Part shown: positions 50,384 through 59,487 of the stretch, piece by piece | Layout of the letters: each line of letters starts with the position of its first letter | Numbering within the stretch: the stretch's first letter is position 1 | Assembly: GCF_003627075.1 (NCBI RefSeq) | Contig: NZ_CP032630.1 | Coordinates: 2,914,001 to 2,978,000, forward strand | Source of the DNA: Protaetiibacter intestinalis | GTDB taxonomy: Bacteria > Actinomycetota > Actinomycetes > Actinomycetales > Microbacteriaceae | DNA length: 64,000 nucleotides | Direction of reading: 5' to 3' | Position numbers and translations under genes: made by a program | The notes under the pieces: model-generated | The model's database searches: none | Told to the model about the DNA's origin: nothing | The model's input: the letters and a program-made list of their open reading frames with translations, nothing else

Positions 50384-53300
50384 CTACAACGACGGTCCGA
50401 CTCGCTGTGCTCCCATGCGGCGCGGACGTTCCTGGTCGGGTTGCTCGGCCTGGGCGAGGTTCTTAGCCCGGTCGAGCGCGGCGCGGGCGCGGGCAGCGTC
50501 GAGCTTCTGCGTGTCGGCCTCAGCGGGTGTTCCGAGGGGTGCAGGCCCAGTGACGCCGTAACGGTCGCGGTAGGCAGCGATCGTGCGAGCCGCGTTCCGC
50601 CATGCGTGCGCCGCTCGCGCCTGCTTCGGCTGGAAGCCGAGGTTCGTGGTCCACTCGTGCTTCTCGTTGAGCGCGGTATCGAGGAGCGCGTCGGCCCGGG
50701 TCTCGATGAGGTCGCGTCGCTCGGTCAGCGCCTGCCGCATCTCGGACGGCACGGTGCTGGTGGCTTCGGGGATGAGGCCTGCAATCAAGCGTGGTGCCTT
50801 CCGCGCGCGACCGGACCCCGCCGGCCGCGCGGTCGCCTTAACGACGCGGTAGTGCAGGATGGCCGCGATGTCATCGGCGTCCGCGAACCCACGCGCTCGC
50901 ACGAGGCGCGGCAGCAGGGCCTCGATGTCGTGCTGGTTCGCCTCTGCCCGCCGCAGCTCGGCGGTCAGCGCTCCGAATGCGGGTGAAGCGATCGCGTCGT
51001 CTGCGTCGTCGTCGCTGAGCCCAGACGAGCGGATGAGCGCGGCCCAACGGTCGTGTTGTGCGGCGGCGGCCAGGGTCTCGTACTCGGCAGCGAGCTGCGC
51101 GATCGAGGACCAGGTGTCCTGCTCGGCAGTGATCGTCTCGTGCGCCGACAGCTCGGCACCGACATGCTTCAGCACCCCGAACAGCACGCTCCGGGCGGTC
51201 ACCTCGGTGTCGTCGCCGGGATGCGGACCATCGTGGGCGGGGTCGGGCTCGTCGACGGCGACGTAGGCGATGTTCTGCTCGCGGCCGCGCGTCATGGCGA
51301 CGTAGAACGTCTCTCTGGTCATCGACGCATCCGCCAGGACGTGCGAGGAGTCAACCGTGATTCCCTGCGCCCGGTAAGACGTGACGGCATAGCCGAGGTC
51401 GAGATGTTCGGCCGCGTACTTGGCCGGGACCACGACCGATGCGCCCCATCGCTTGCCTGCGCGGCGGAGGGTGAGGGCGCCGTCGTCGCGGACCTCGGTG
51501 ACATTCCACCTGTCGCCGTTACGGACCCAGGACCGGCCGGTGCACAGGCGGCGGTCGTTGCGGCGGGTGATGACGGTATCCCCGGTCGCGGCTCTCGTGC
51601 CGTCGTGCAGCTCGACCTCGCGGCGGGCGTTCACGGTGCCGTCGAGGATCAGATCAGCCCGCGCCCTGTTGTTGAGCGCTTGGACGGACTCACTGGAGTC
51701 GGTCACGAGGACGCTGGCGCGCCCGGCGAGGGTGTCGGCGCGCCAGGCGGTGTAGGCGGCGTCGATCATCTCCTCGGTCTCCCCGCCGATCACGCGGCCG
51801 TGCTCGGCGTAGGTGCCAATGACGTCGGTGCGGCCGTGCCGCAGAGCGAGGGATGCGGTCTTCTCCCACACGTTGATGAACCGGTGCACGTCGACCAGCT
51901 CCGGGGCGTCGTCGCGGTCGCGGACGAGGAGGGAGAACGCGCCCCCGGCGGTGACGGACTGAAGCTGGGCGTGATCCCCGACCAGCAGCACCTTCGCCCG
52001 GGCCTCCGCCGCCAATGTGGTGATGCGGTCGAGGGAGAGCGTGCCCGCCAGTGACGCCTCGTCGACGATGACGAGCTGTCCCTTGCGGAACGTCTCGCCG
52101 GTGCGGTCGTGGGTGTCGAGCCACTTGGCCGTGTTCTCGGTCTGGATGCCGAGGTCATCGGCCAGGACCTGCGCGGCGACTGCGGACGGCGCGAGCCCGA
52201 CCACGCTGCCGTGCCCGTGCTCGTGCTCCCATGCCCGTCGCAATGCCGACATCGCCGTCGTCTTCCCCGCACCGGCCGGGCCGACCAGTACATCAACCAT
52301 CCGGCCTGAGAGCGCGATCTTCGTCAGCGCGGCTGCCTGGTCGTCACCGAGCACCCGGCCCTTGCTGTCGGGCCGTTTCGTGATTCGTTCGACGGTGGTC
52401 AGCGACACCGTCGACGCCGTGGTAGTGCGGGCGCGCTCGAGGAGGCGGTCTTCGGCGGCCAGCAGCACCTCGGAGGAGAACAGCGCGGAGTGCTTCGGAC
52501 GGAACACGCTCGTGCCGTCCGGACGACGGAACTCCGCCGGGCTGGATGCGAGCTCCGGCGGGGTCAGGCGCAGCGAGGCCGCCTCGGCAGCGTCAACGAC
52601 CATTCCGACGACGGCTTCGCGATCCTCGGTCGACGCGAACCGGTAGGCCATTGTCTGCCGAGCGGCCTCGGCGGTGAGGTTCCAGCGATGCCAAGTGGAG
52701 CGCTTCTCCCCGACCGCAGCCACGACGTCTACCCCGAGCGAGCCGATCACGTCCAAAGGCACGTCGTCGGCGCGCAACAGCAACGGCTCCTCGTTCACCG
52801 TCACGCCGCGCGCCCACGAGGTCGCATCCGACCCGAGCACCCTCCCGGCCCGTTCCCGCCACGAAGCCGTGAGGGCGGCCAGCGACCGCACCTCCTTCTC
52901 CGGCCGAGTGGAGAGCGTGGCCTGGGCGCGGAGCTTCATGATCGTCACCGGCGACGGCCGCCGCCCATGAGTCTCGACGTAACGCTCGATAAGGCGGTCG
53001 GTCTCGGCGTCGATGTGCCGGGCACGAGTGGAGAACTCCTTGACCAGTGCCTCCGGCACCCCGGTGATCGCCCACGCGGGGTTCCGGTCGCGACCTTTAT
53101 CCCACACCTCCCAAGAGACGCCGAGCATCCGGGTGAGGTGGTCCGCGAAGACCGCCTCGTGCAGCTCGGAGAGCGCGACGACAGCCGCGTGCATCGGCCG
53201 CCCATCCAGGCTCCGCCATTTCCCGTCAAGGACGGCCTGGACTTTGTTACTGATAACGACGTGCGTGTGCAGATGGGGGTCGCCCGCCCGGCTGTCATAG

Positions 53301-53941
53301 TGGTCGAACGCGGTGGCGACCAGACCTGCGACGTCGACCTGTGCAACCGCGCCGTCGCGGCCGCTTGCGCCCGCGCGCGTGGCTGCAACCTCCCGTTCCA
53401 TGAACGCAACCACCTCCGCAACCGCCGCATGATGTGCGTCCGCGATCAACATCTGCGTCCCGGCATCCGCAACCGCCCACAGCACGCTCGCGGACTTCGG
53501 GATCGAGAACGTGAAGTCAAACCCCGCAACCGCCCGTCGCGTCCCACGCGCGGCCTCCTCCGCTTCGATCGCCGCGACCGCCTCCGCACGTGACGCCGGC
53601 CCGAGGGATGGATCAAGCGCCTCGCTGCGCGCCTCGATCCGCTCGGCCACAGTTCGGTACTCGGGATATGCACGGCCAAGCGGTTCCCCGGTGATCGGGT
53701 CACGGCCCATACCGACGAGGAGCTGGAGTTGCACTTCGGAGACGTGATCGCCTGCGCTGATCCGCCCACTGCCGAGCGTGGCGATCCCGGCGCCGAGCCA
53801 GCGGCCCGGCGGGGTGCCCTCGGCGTTGTAGTAACGCGTCAGCGGGGTGGACAGCGACCTATCGCCGTCGCTGGCCGCGACGGTGCGCAGCAGGTACTTG
53901 TAACCGTCGCCCGCCGACATCACGCGCATCGAGACCGTCAC
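50384..53941 (-). CDS. MobF-family conjugative relaxase/helicase (TraA type)
   Basis: 1185 residues from the GTG at 53941. Relaxase domain (about 1-300): LTRYYNAEGTPPGRW has paired Tyr at 37-38, and DPHLHTHVVISNK at about 220 is the HxH metal motif. A superfamily-1 helicase follows with LVGPAGAGKTTAMSALRRAW (Walker A) at about 553, VIVDEASLAG (Walker B) and SYRAQGITVD. The C-terminal about 250 residues are helical. MobF relaxases nick oriT and unwind the transferred strand. A longer reading from 54097 would include repeat DNA and is not preferred. Confidence 0.93.
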   Translation of the reverse strand: MTVSMRVMSAGDGYKYLLRTVAASDGDRSLSTPLTRYYNAEGTPPGRWLGAGIATLGSGRISAGDHVSEVQLQLLVGMGRDPITGEPLGRAYPEYRTVAERIEARSEALDPSLGPASRAEAVAAIEAEEAARGTRRAVAGFDFTFSIPKSASVLWAVADAGTQMLIADAHHAAVAEVVAFMEREVAATRAGASGRDGAVAQVDVAGLVATAFDHYDSRAGDPHLHTHVVISNKVQAVLDGKWRSLDGRPMHAAVVALSELHEAVFADHLTRMLGVSWEVWDKGRDRNPAWAITGVPEALVKEFSTRARHIDAETDRLIERYVETHGRRPSPVTIMKLRAQATLSTRPEKEVRSLAALTASWRERAGRVLGSDATSWARGVTVNEEPLLLRADDVPLDVIGSLGVDVVAAVGEKRSTWHRWNLTAEAARQTMAYRFASTEDREAVVGMVVDAAEAASLRLTPPELASSPAEFRRPDGTSVFRPKHSALFSSEVLLAAEDRLLERARTTTASTVSLTTVERITKRPDSKGRVLGDDQAAALTKIALSGRMVDVLVGPAGAGKTTAMSALRRAWEHEHGHGSVVGLAPSAVAAQVLADDLGIQTENTAKWLDTHDRTGETFRKGQLVIVDEASLAGTLSLDRITTLAAEARAKVLLVGDHAQLQSVTAGGAFSLLVRDRDDAPELVDVHRFINVWEKTASLALRHGRTDVIGTYAEHGRVIGGETEEMIDAAYTAWRADTLAGRASVLVTDSSESVQALNNRARADLILDGTVNARREVELHDGTRAATGDTVITRRNDRRLCTGRSWVRNGDRWNVTEVRDDGALTLRRAGKRWGASVVVPAKYAAEHLDLGYAVTSYRAQGITVDSSHVLADASMTRETFYVAMTRGREQNIAYVAVDEPDPAHDGPHPGDDTEVTARSVLFGVLKHVGAELSAHETITAEQDTWSSIAQLAAEYETLAAAAQHDRWAALIRSSGLSDDDADDAIASPAFGALTAELRRAEANQHDIEALLPRLVRARGFADADDIAAILHYRVVKATARPAGSGRARKAPRLIAGLIPEATSTVPSEMRQALTERRDLIETRADALLDTALNEKHEWTTNLGFQPKQARAAHAWRNAARTIAAYRDRYGVTGPAPLGTPAEADTQKLDAARARAALDRAKNLAQAEQPDQERPRRMGAQRVGPSL

Positions 53942-54388
53942 CCCGGCCGCCCCTCTCCGTCTGCTCACAAGGTGAGCAGACGGCCCGCTGACGGCGGGCT
54001 CAACCTCGATCTGCAAGAGGCGTGGCGGCTCTGAGAAAAGGCCCGGCGGCTCTGAGAAAAGGTCCGCGACAACGACTTTGGCAGGTGACCAGCCCAATCA
54101 GAAGCCGTAGCGGCGACGGCCGGAGATCACCGAAATACCGGAGATCTCGTGCGCGAGCAGAACAAGGCGAACTGGAGCTTCCATCTGTGGGTGGGGTCGG
54201 TGTTCTCTGGTTACGACAGACCCGAGCTAGCCGTCAATGAGATCTTCGACGCCCGCTCCGTGTGTTTTCGGAGATCAACTAGCCAACCTCCCACGTCTTC
54301 GCCCACTGCCATGGCCACCCGGCGATCGGCGCCTCACCAGAAGGCGAGTATCTTCTTCCACCCCTCGCACTAGAATCCAAGTCCGCTC
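53942..54388. other. Non-coding gap with inverted and direct repeats; candidate oriT
   Basis: Upstream of the relaxase: inverted repeat GTCTGCTCAC/GTGAGCAGAC (53959-53968 and 53972-53981, 3-base loop), then GCCCGC/GCGGGC (53983-53988 and 53994-53999), then a tandem repeat at 54024-54065. Such structure next to a MobF gene is a common oriT layout. The remainder (54,110-54,388) shows no gene or motif I can support. Confidence 0.4.
54024..54065. repeat. Tandem 21 bp direct repeat
   Basis: Two copies (54024-54044, 54045-54065) differing at one position, core GGCTCTGAGAAAAGG. It falls in the relaxase 5' region and might be a relaxase or accessory-protein binding site. Confidence 0.85.
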
Positions 54389-55366
54389 TCAGGTCGTGTC
54401 TCCCACAACCGGCCGGGCGATGCCGGTCACCCGGATGGGGGGGACGTCGCGATGCTCCGCCACCGCCCGCAGCTGCTTGACGACCTCGTCAACGAGTTCC
54501 TCGCCTTTCATCGCGATCGTCGACAGACGCGGTCGCACGAGTTGACCGATGCGGGTGTGGTCGACTCCGACCACCCGCACCTGGCGGGGAACATCGAAAC
54601 CGAGATCGACGCACGCCCCGAGCACCGCGATCGCTACGTCGTCGTTGTAGGCGGCGATCGCCGTGCCATCGACCAAGTACGGTGCGAGAGCGATCTGCGC
54701 GCCTTCAACGTCGAGCGGAACCTCCACGATCTCGAGTTTCGGCAGGCCTCGCTCTTCGGCACGCCGCCGCACCGCATCGGCGCGAGGCGGACCGTAGGGA
54801 TCGCTACGCTCGTCTCGGAGTCGCGCGTAAAGCAGGCGGCCGACGCGACACTCAGCCAGCAGGTCGACCTGGGCTCGCCCCACGTCGTCGACACCGACTC
54901 TGATCGACCTGCGGTCATCCGGTACCACCGCCGTACCGTTACGCGCCAGTCGCTGAACGTCCCGGGGCGAGAGACCAGCGAAGTCCATCACGGCGAAAGG
55001 CTGCATCTCCAGCAGTGGAGTGACATCGTCCCGGCCGATGCGAAAGAAGCGGAGTACGACGTTCATCGAGAAGTCCTGCACGTCGGCGGTGATCCGGTCG
55101 ACCATGTCCTGCAGGTTGTAGCTGAAGGTGGTGTCGGGAACGAGCACCACCACGGTGCTGCTGCGGCCGCTGGCGAGATTGCGGCCGGCCTGCGATGGCC
55201 GGTAGTCGAGCTCGGCGGCCGCGTCGGTGACTCGTTTGACCGTAGCCGGATCGAAGCGGTCGCTTCCTCGGTTGAAGATCTGGCTGACGGTGGAGCGAGA
55301 CACCCCAGCCAGCTGCGCCACGTCCTTGCTGGTTGGCGGTCTCCGCCGCATACCCTCGACCTTCAT
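54389..55366 (-). CDS. LacI-family repressor
   Basis: 325 residues from the ATG at 55366. N-terminal HTH: TSKDVAQLAGVSRSTVSQIF at about 12-31, followed by the hinge RPSQAGRNLASGRS; the rest is a periplasmic-binding-like effector domain. Divergent from a GPH transporter and GH2 gene, with two similar palindromes in the gap, so it is the local sugar-responsive repressor. Effector is probably the glycoside taken up by the transporter or its product. Confidence 0.93.
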   Translation of the reverse strand: MKVEGMRRRPPTSKDVAQLAGVSRSTVSQIFNRGSDRFDPATVKRVTDAAAELDYRPSQAGRNLASGRSSTVVVLVPDTTFSYNLQDMVDRITADVQDFSMNVVLRFFRIGRDDVTPLLEMQPFAVMDFAGLSPRDVQRLARNGTAVVPDDRRSIRVGVDDVGRAQVDLLAECRVGRLLYARLRDERSDPYGPPRADAVRRRAEERGLPKLEIVEVPLDVEGAQIALAPYLVDGTAIAAYNDDVAIAVLGACVDLGFDVPRQVRVVGVDHTRIGQLVRPRLSTIAMKGEELVDEVVKQLRAVAEHRDVPPIRVTGIARPVVGDTT

Positions 55367-55388
55367 ACTTCCAGCGTAGCGAAGCGAA

Positions 55389-55404
55389 GTTGACACGTGA
55401 CAAT
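55389..55404. promoter_or_regulatory. LacI operator O1, GTTGACACGTGACAAT
   Basis: Matches O2 at 14 of 16 positions; 23 bp upstream of the repressor start. Centre-to-centre distance to O2 is 33 bp, about three helical turns. Confidence 0.75.
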
Positions 55405-55421
55405 TGTCCGCATAGCGTGTC

Positions 55422-55437
55422 ATTGTCACGTGACAAT
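55422..55437. promoter_or_regulatory. LacI operator O2, ATTGTCACGTGACAAT
   Basis: Perfect 16 bp palindrome with the central CACGTG, 41 bp before the transporter start. Confidence 0.85.
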
Positions 55438-55478
55438 CACGTAGAACATCGTACTCCCGTCTCGACAAGGAAGTTGAT

Positions 55479-56864
55479 ATGACCACTAAGACGTCCGCGC
55501 CACCACTCTCTGGCCGGGTCTCGATGCGAGAGAAACTCTCGTACGCCGCCGGAGACATCGGATCGAACCTCGTGTTCGCCCCGGCGACCTCTTTCGTGTT
55601 GTTCTACTTCACCGATATCGCAGGCATCGGCGCCGCCATAGCCGGCACAGCGATCCTGCTCGGCCAGTTGCTTAACGGCGTTGTCGACCTTGTTGTCGGC
55701 GTGCTCATCGATAAGACGAAGACCCGCTGGGGCAAGACCCGCCCCTGGATCCTCTGGAGTGCGCTACCCCTGATGATGTGCTTCGTGCTGATGTTCAGCG
55801 TGCCGAGCGGCCTTGACGACACCGGCAAAGTCGTATGGGCTTTCGTCACCTACGCCCTCGTGATGGCGGTCTTCTTCACTGCCTCCAACGTCGCCTACAG
55901 CGCTCTGCTCTCGGTGATGACCCCCGACTCCACGACCCGTGTCACGCTCACGACTTTCCGCTTCTTCGCTGCCATCGCCACCACCCTCGCGGTCTCGTAC
56001 GCCACCTTCCCGCTCGTCGGGGCGCTCGGCGGCGGCCAGCAGGGTTGGACCACGACGGCCTCTATCTATGCCGTACTGGGCCTTGGCGCCTTGCTCACCG
56101 TGTTCTTCGGCACCCGCGAGCGACTGCGCCCGACCGACGAGTTCAGCAGCACCCGGCGCCCCGTCAAGGAACTGCTCGGCTTCCTCTTCCGCAACCGCTA
56201 CTTCTGGCTCGCGGCGGCACTATTCGTGGGCTTTTACCTCTTCAACGGCATGAACCAGGCGGCCGGCGTCTACTTCGCGGCCGACATCCTGGGTGACCCG
56301 GCGGCCTTCGGAACGCTCTCGCTGGCGGCATTGGCGCCGCTGCTTATAGGCATCGTGTTCATGCCGGCTCTTGTAGGTCGCTTCGGCAAGCGCCGGATGT
56401 TCTTGGCCGGCATCGCCATCCAGATCGCCGGTTCGATCGTGGTCGCCATCGCCCCCGAGAATCTCGGCGTGGTGCTCGCGGGTCTGCTCATCCGCGGTGT
56501 GGGCGGCATCCCGTTCTCGGCGGCACTGTTCGCAATCGTCGCCGACGTCGTTGATTTCGGCGAGTGGAAGTTTGGCGTGCGCATCGACGGCCTCACATAC
56601 AGCGCGGTCGTCTTCGGCCAGAAGATCGGCGCCGGCCTTGGCGCTGCGGGCACTGGCTGGATCCTCGCGTTCGGCGCTTACGACGCCGACTTGCGTGAGC
56701 AACCTGCCTCCGCCATCTCGGCGATCGAGTTCGCCTATATATACGCGCCGATCGCCCTGCTCGCGCTCACGGCCGTCGCCATCTGGTTCCTCGATGTCGA
56801 GAAGCATGGTCTCGCGATCCGACAGTTCCTGCAGTCACGGAACGCCGCCGCCCCCAGCTCCTGA
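55479..56864 (+). CDS. GPH-family glycoside:cation symporter
   Basis: 461 residues, 12 membrane helices. KLSYAAGDIGSNLVFAPATS near the N-terminus, DPxxG-like VDLVVGVLIDKTKTRWGKTR and PWILWSALP are the hallmarks of the GPH (LacS/MelB/UidB) family, which imports glycosides or uronides with H+ or Na+. Followed by the GH2 gene 65 bp on, and LacI-controlled. Confidence 0.93.
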   Translation: MTTKTSAPPLSGRVSMREKLSYAAGDIGSNLVFAPATSFVLFYFTDIAGIGAAIAGTAILLGQLLNGVVDLVVGVLIDKTKTRWGKTRPWILWSALPLMMCFVLMFSVPSGLDDTGKVVWAFVTYALVMAVFFTASNVAYSALLSVMTPDSTTRVTLTTFRFFAAIATTLAVSYATFPLVGALGGGQQGWTTTASIYAVLGLGALLTVFFGTRERLRPTDEFSSTRRPVKELLGFLFRNRYFWLAAALFVGFYLFNGMNQAAGVYFAADILGDPAAFGTLSLAALAPLLIGIVFMPALVGRFGKRRMFLAGIAIQIAGSIVVAIAPENLGVVLAGLLIRGVGGIPFSAALFAIVADVVDFGEWKFGVRIDGLTYSAVVFGQKIGAGLGAAGTGWILAFGAYDADLREQPASAISAIEFAYIYAPIALLALTAVAIWFLDVEKHGLAIRQFLQSRNAAAPSS

Positions 56865-56929
56865 CCGCTGGTCCCGCTTCGACGTCTCCCCGTCCGCCGC
56901 ACTCCGCCGCCCCCATCTGGAAAGAGATC

Positions 56930-59362
56930 GTGTTCCGTCTGCCCTTCAACACCAACTGGTCCGTCCGTCCCGCACCCGCGCTGTTCGCCGAATACGGCGG
57001 GACGGCGGACGAGCCTCGACCGGTGATCCTGCCCCACGACGCGATGCTCGACACTCAGCGCTCCACCGCGGGCGAAGGACCCAGTTCGGGCCACTACAGC
57101 GGCGGGGTCTTCGAGTACTCGAAGACATTCCAGGCCGCGGCGGAGTGGTGCGGCGGCCGGGTCGAGCTGCTATTCGAAGCCGTATATCGCGACGCCGTCG
57201 TGTTTATCAACGGGCAATGGGCGGGGCAGCGGCCGGCTGGGTACAGCGAGTTCATCGTGGACGCCACGCCGTTCCTTCGCTTCGGCGAACAGAACACGGT
57301 GCGGGTCGAAGCACGCATCCATCGTGACTCACGCTGGTATTCGGGTGGGGGCATCCATCGCGGGGTCACGCTCCTCGTCGGCGGCACCACTCACATCGTG
57401 CCCGATGGGGTACGGGTGACAACCCCGGATGTCGACGCCCACCGCGCCGTGATCGCAATCAGCACCGAAGTACGCAACGACGCCACCACCACCCGGACAG
57501 TCTTCGTCGAGCACGAGATAGTCGCCCCCGACGGCAGGACGCTGCGCGGAACGGCTGCACCGGTCACTCTGGCGCCGCGCAGCTCCGAGACGGTGCGCCA
57601 TCGCGTGTACGACACCGAACCGCGACTCTGGTCACCCGAGACCCCGCAGCTCTATCGGGTCAGAACGGCGCTCGGCGACGGCCCGGACCAGACGCGAGTC
57701 GACATCGACTCGACCGAATGCATCTTCGGCATCCGCACGATCCAGCTCGACCCCTCACACGGTCTCCGCATCAATGGCAGTACAGTCAAGCTCCGCGGCG
57801 CCTGCATCCACCACGACAACGGCGTGCTCGGCGCAGCGGCGATCCCCCGTGCCGACGAACGGCGGGTCGAACTGCTGAAGGCCGCAGGGTTCAACGCCAT
57901 CCGCGCGTCGCACAACCCGCTCAGCCGCGCGATGCTGGAGGCGTGCGACCGGCTCGGGATGCTGGTGATGGACGAGACATTCGACATGTGGACGCTCTCG
58001 AAGAACCCCTTCGACTACTCCCTGGCCTTCCCGGAGTGGTGGGAACGCGACGTAGAGTCGATGGTGCGCAAGGACTTCAACCACCCGAGCGTCATCCTCT
58101 ACTCGATCGGCAACGAGATCCCCGACACCGGCACCCCGATGGGCTCCCGGATCGGCCGCCACCTCGCCGAGAAGGTGCGAACCCTCGACCCCACCCGCCC
58201 GGTCACCAACGGGATCAACGGAATGCTCTCAGTGCTCGACGAACTGCGCCATTCTGCCTCGTCCGCCGACGAGCCCATAGGCATCAACACACTGATGACG
58301 CAGCTCGGCACTGTCATGGGTGAAGTGACGAGCTCCGATTCGGTGACCCGCCGGCTCGCCGAATCGTTCTCGGTGGTCGACGTCGTCGGACTGAACTACG
58401 GCGAGACTCGCTACGAAGCCGATCTGCAGAGCCACCCCGACCGCATCTTCGTGGGTTCGGAAACCTTCCCTGCCCAGATAGCGAGGAACTGGGACCTCGT
58501 ACTCCGCAACTCGCACGTCATCGGAGACTTCACCTGGACCGGGATCGACTACCTCGGCGAGGCGGGCCTCGGCCGCGTGGCGCACAGCGGGAGCGAACTG
58601 GCGAACGGCATCGCAGCCGCCTATCCGTGGTTGACTGCGTGGTGCGGCGACCTGGATCTGATCGGGGACCGCCGCCCGGCCTCGTTCTACCGGGAGATCG
58701 TGTTCGGCCTGCGCCGCGAGCCCTACATCGCAGTGCAGCGCCCGCGCTTTCACGGCGCCCCGGCGATTCTCACGCCGTGGTCGTGGTCGGATTCCGTATC
58801 GAGCTGGTCATGGTCAGCTGCACCGGGGGACCCGGTAACTGTCGAGGTATACAGCGATGCCGAAGAGGTCGAGCTCGTGCTGAACGGCCGCTCGTTCGGC
58901 CGGAAGCCGAGCGGAGCGGCAACCGCGTTCCGCACCGAGTTCGAGCTCGGCTACGAACCCGGCGAACTCCTCGCCGTGGCCTGGCGAGCGGGCGAAGCGA
59001 CGGAAACCGTGGGTCTCCAGTCGGCCAGCGCATCGGCCCGCGTGGTTCTGGCCGTCGACCGTCCAGCGATCTCAGCTGGACCAGACGACCTCGCCTACGT
59101 GACCGTAACCATCGAAGATGCATCGGGCATCCGCATGCTCGACTCGGATCGGCTTCTCGAAATCGAGGTCACCGGCGCTGGCGAACTAGCAGGCTTCGGC
59201 TCAGCCGCTCCATCGACAGCGGAATCGTTCACCGATCAGGTGCACACCACCTTCGACGGGCGGGCCCTTGCCGTAGTACGCCCCACCGGCATCGGCGAAA
59301 TCCATATTCGGGTACGCTCGGCCGACGGCCTAAGCGATGAGCTGATCATCTCAGCCGGCTAG
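56930..59362 (+). CDS. Glycoside hydrolase family 2 (beta-galactosidase/glucuronidase-like)
   Basis: 810 residues. GH2 sugar-binding jelly roll (about 1-165), immunoglobulin-like domain, then a TIM barrel: LRGACIHHDNGVLGAAAIPR at about 290, FNAIRASHNPLSRAM, acid/base Glu in YSIGNEIPDTG at about 392, and nucleophile Glu in VGSETFPAQ at about 510. A C-terminal Ig-like domain follows. No signal peptide, so it cleaves imported glycosides in the cytoplasm. GTG start with AAAGAGAT upstream. Specificity (galactoside, glucuronide or other) cannot be read. Confidence 0.93.
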   Translation: MFRLPFNTNWSVRPAPALFAEYGGTADEPRPVILPHDAMLDTQRSTAGEGPSSGHYSGGVFEYSKTFQAAAEWCGGRVELLFEAVYRDAVVFINGQWAGQRPAGYSEFIVDATPFLRFGEQNTVRVEARIHRDSRWYSGGGIHRGVTLLVGGTTHIVPDGVRVTTPDVDAHRAVIAISTEVRNDATTTRTVFVEHEIVAPDGRTLRGTAAPVTLAPRSSETVRHRVYDTEPRLWSPETPQLYRVRTALGDGPDQTRVDIDSTECIFGIRTIQLDPSHGLRINGSTVKLRGACIHHDNGVLGAAAIPRADERRVELLKAAGFNAIRASHNPLSRAMLEACDRLGMLVMDETFDMWTLSKNPFDYSLAFPEWWERDVESMVRKDFNHPSVILYSIGNEIPDTGTPMGSRIGRHLAEKVRTLDPTRPVTNGINGMLSVLDELRHSASSADEPIGINTLMTQLGTVMGEVTSSDSVTRRLAESFSVVDVVGLNYGETRYEADLQSHPDRIFVGSETFPAQIARNWDLVLRNSHVIGDFTWTGIDYLGEAGLGRVAHSGSELANGIAAAYPWLTAWCGDLDLIGDRRPASFYREIVFGLRREPYIAVQRPRFHGAPAILTPWSWSDSVSSWSWSAAPGDPVTVEVYSDAEEVELVLNGRSFGRKPSGAATAFRTEFELGYEPGELLAVAWRAGEATETVGLQSASASARVVLAVDRPAISAGPDDLAYVTVTIEDASGIRMLDSDRLLEIEVTGAGELAGFGSAAPSTAESFTDQVHTTFDGRALAVVRPTGIGEIHIRVRSADGLSDELIISAG

Positions 59363-59402
59363 TCGGTATGTAGTGGCCGCCTTCTGGTGAAGGGGGTCGC
59401 GG

Positions 59403-59475
59403 GACGGGGCCTCTCTCACAAAGACTCGTGGGTGTGGTCCGCCAGGCCTGTCCGACAGTTGCGGGAGGCCCCGTC
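59403..59475 (+). repeat. 11 bp inverted repeat upstream of IS110-type transposase
   Basis: GACGGGGCCTC at 59403-59413 and GAGGCCCCGTC at 59465-59475 flank a 51 bp spacer before the transposase. In IS110-type elements the non-coding end encodes the guide (bridge) RNA, so this may be its remnant. Confidence 0.5.
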
Positions 59476-59487
59476 TTTACTGAGCGC

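Larger units (their letters stand above)
37577..54100. mobile_element. Integrative (mobilisable/conjugative) element inserted at tRNA-Pro; right end not defined
   Basis: Evidence: tRNA-Pro 3' remnant at the left edge, tyrosine integrase and excisionase at 44.5-45.9 kb, DprA-like and MobF relaxase genes at 48.9-53.9 kb, and a drop in GC in the cargo (37.7-44.5 and 46.2-48.2 kb). No VirB4/TraG-like transfer ATPase is visible, and the intact tRNA that should mark the other end was not found by eye, so 54,100 is a working limit just after the relaxase. Confidence 0.65.

Noticed and set aside
54022..54388. Overlapping small plus-strand frames between the relaxase and LacI genes
   Set aside because: They run through repeats, lack ribosome-binding sites and resemble nothing known.
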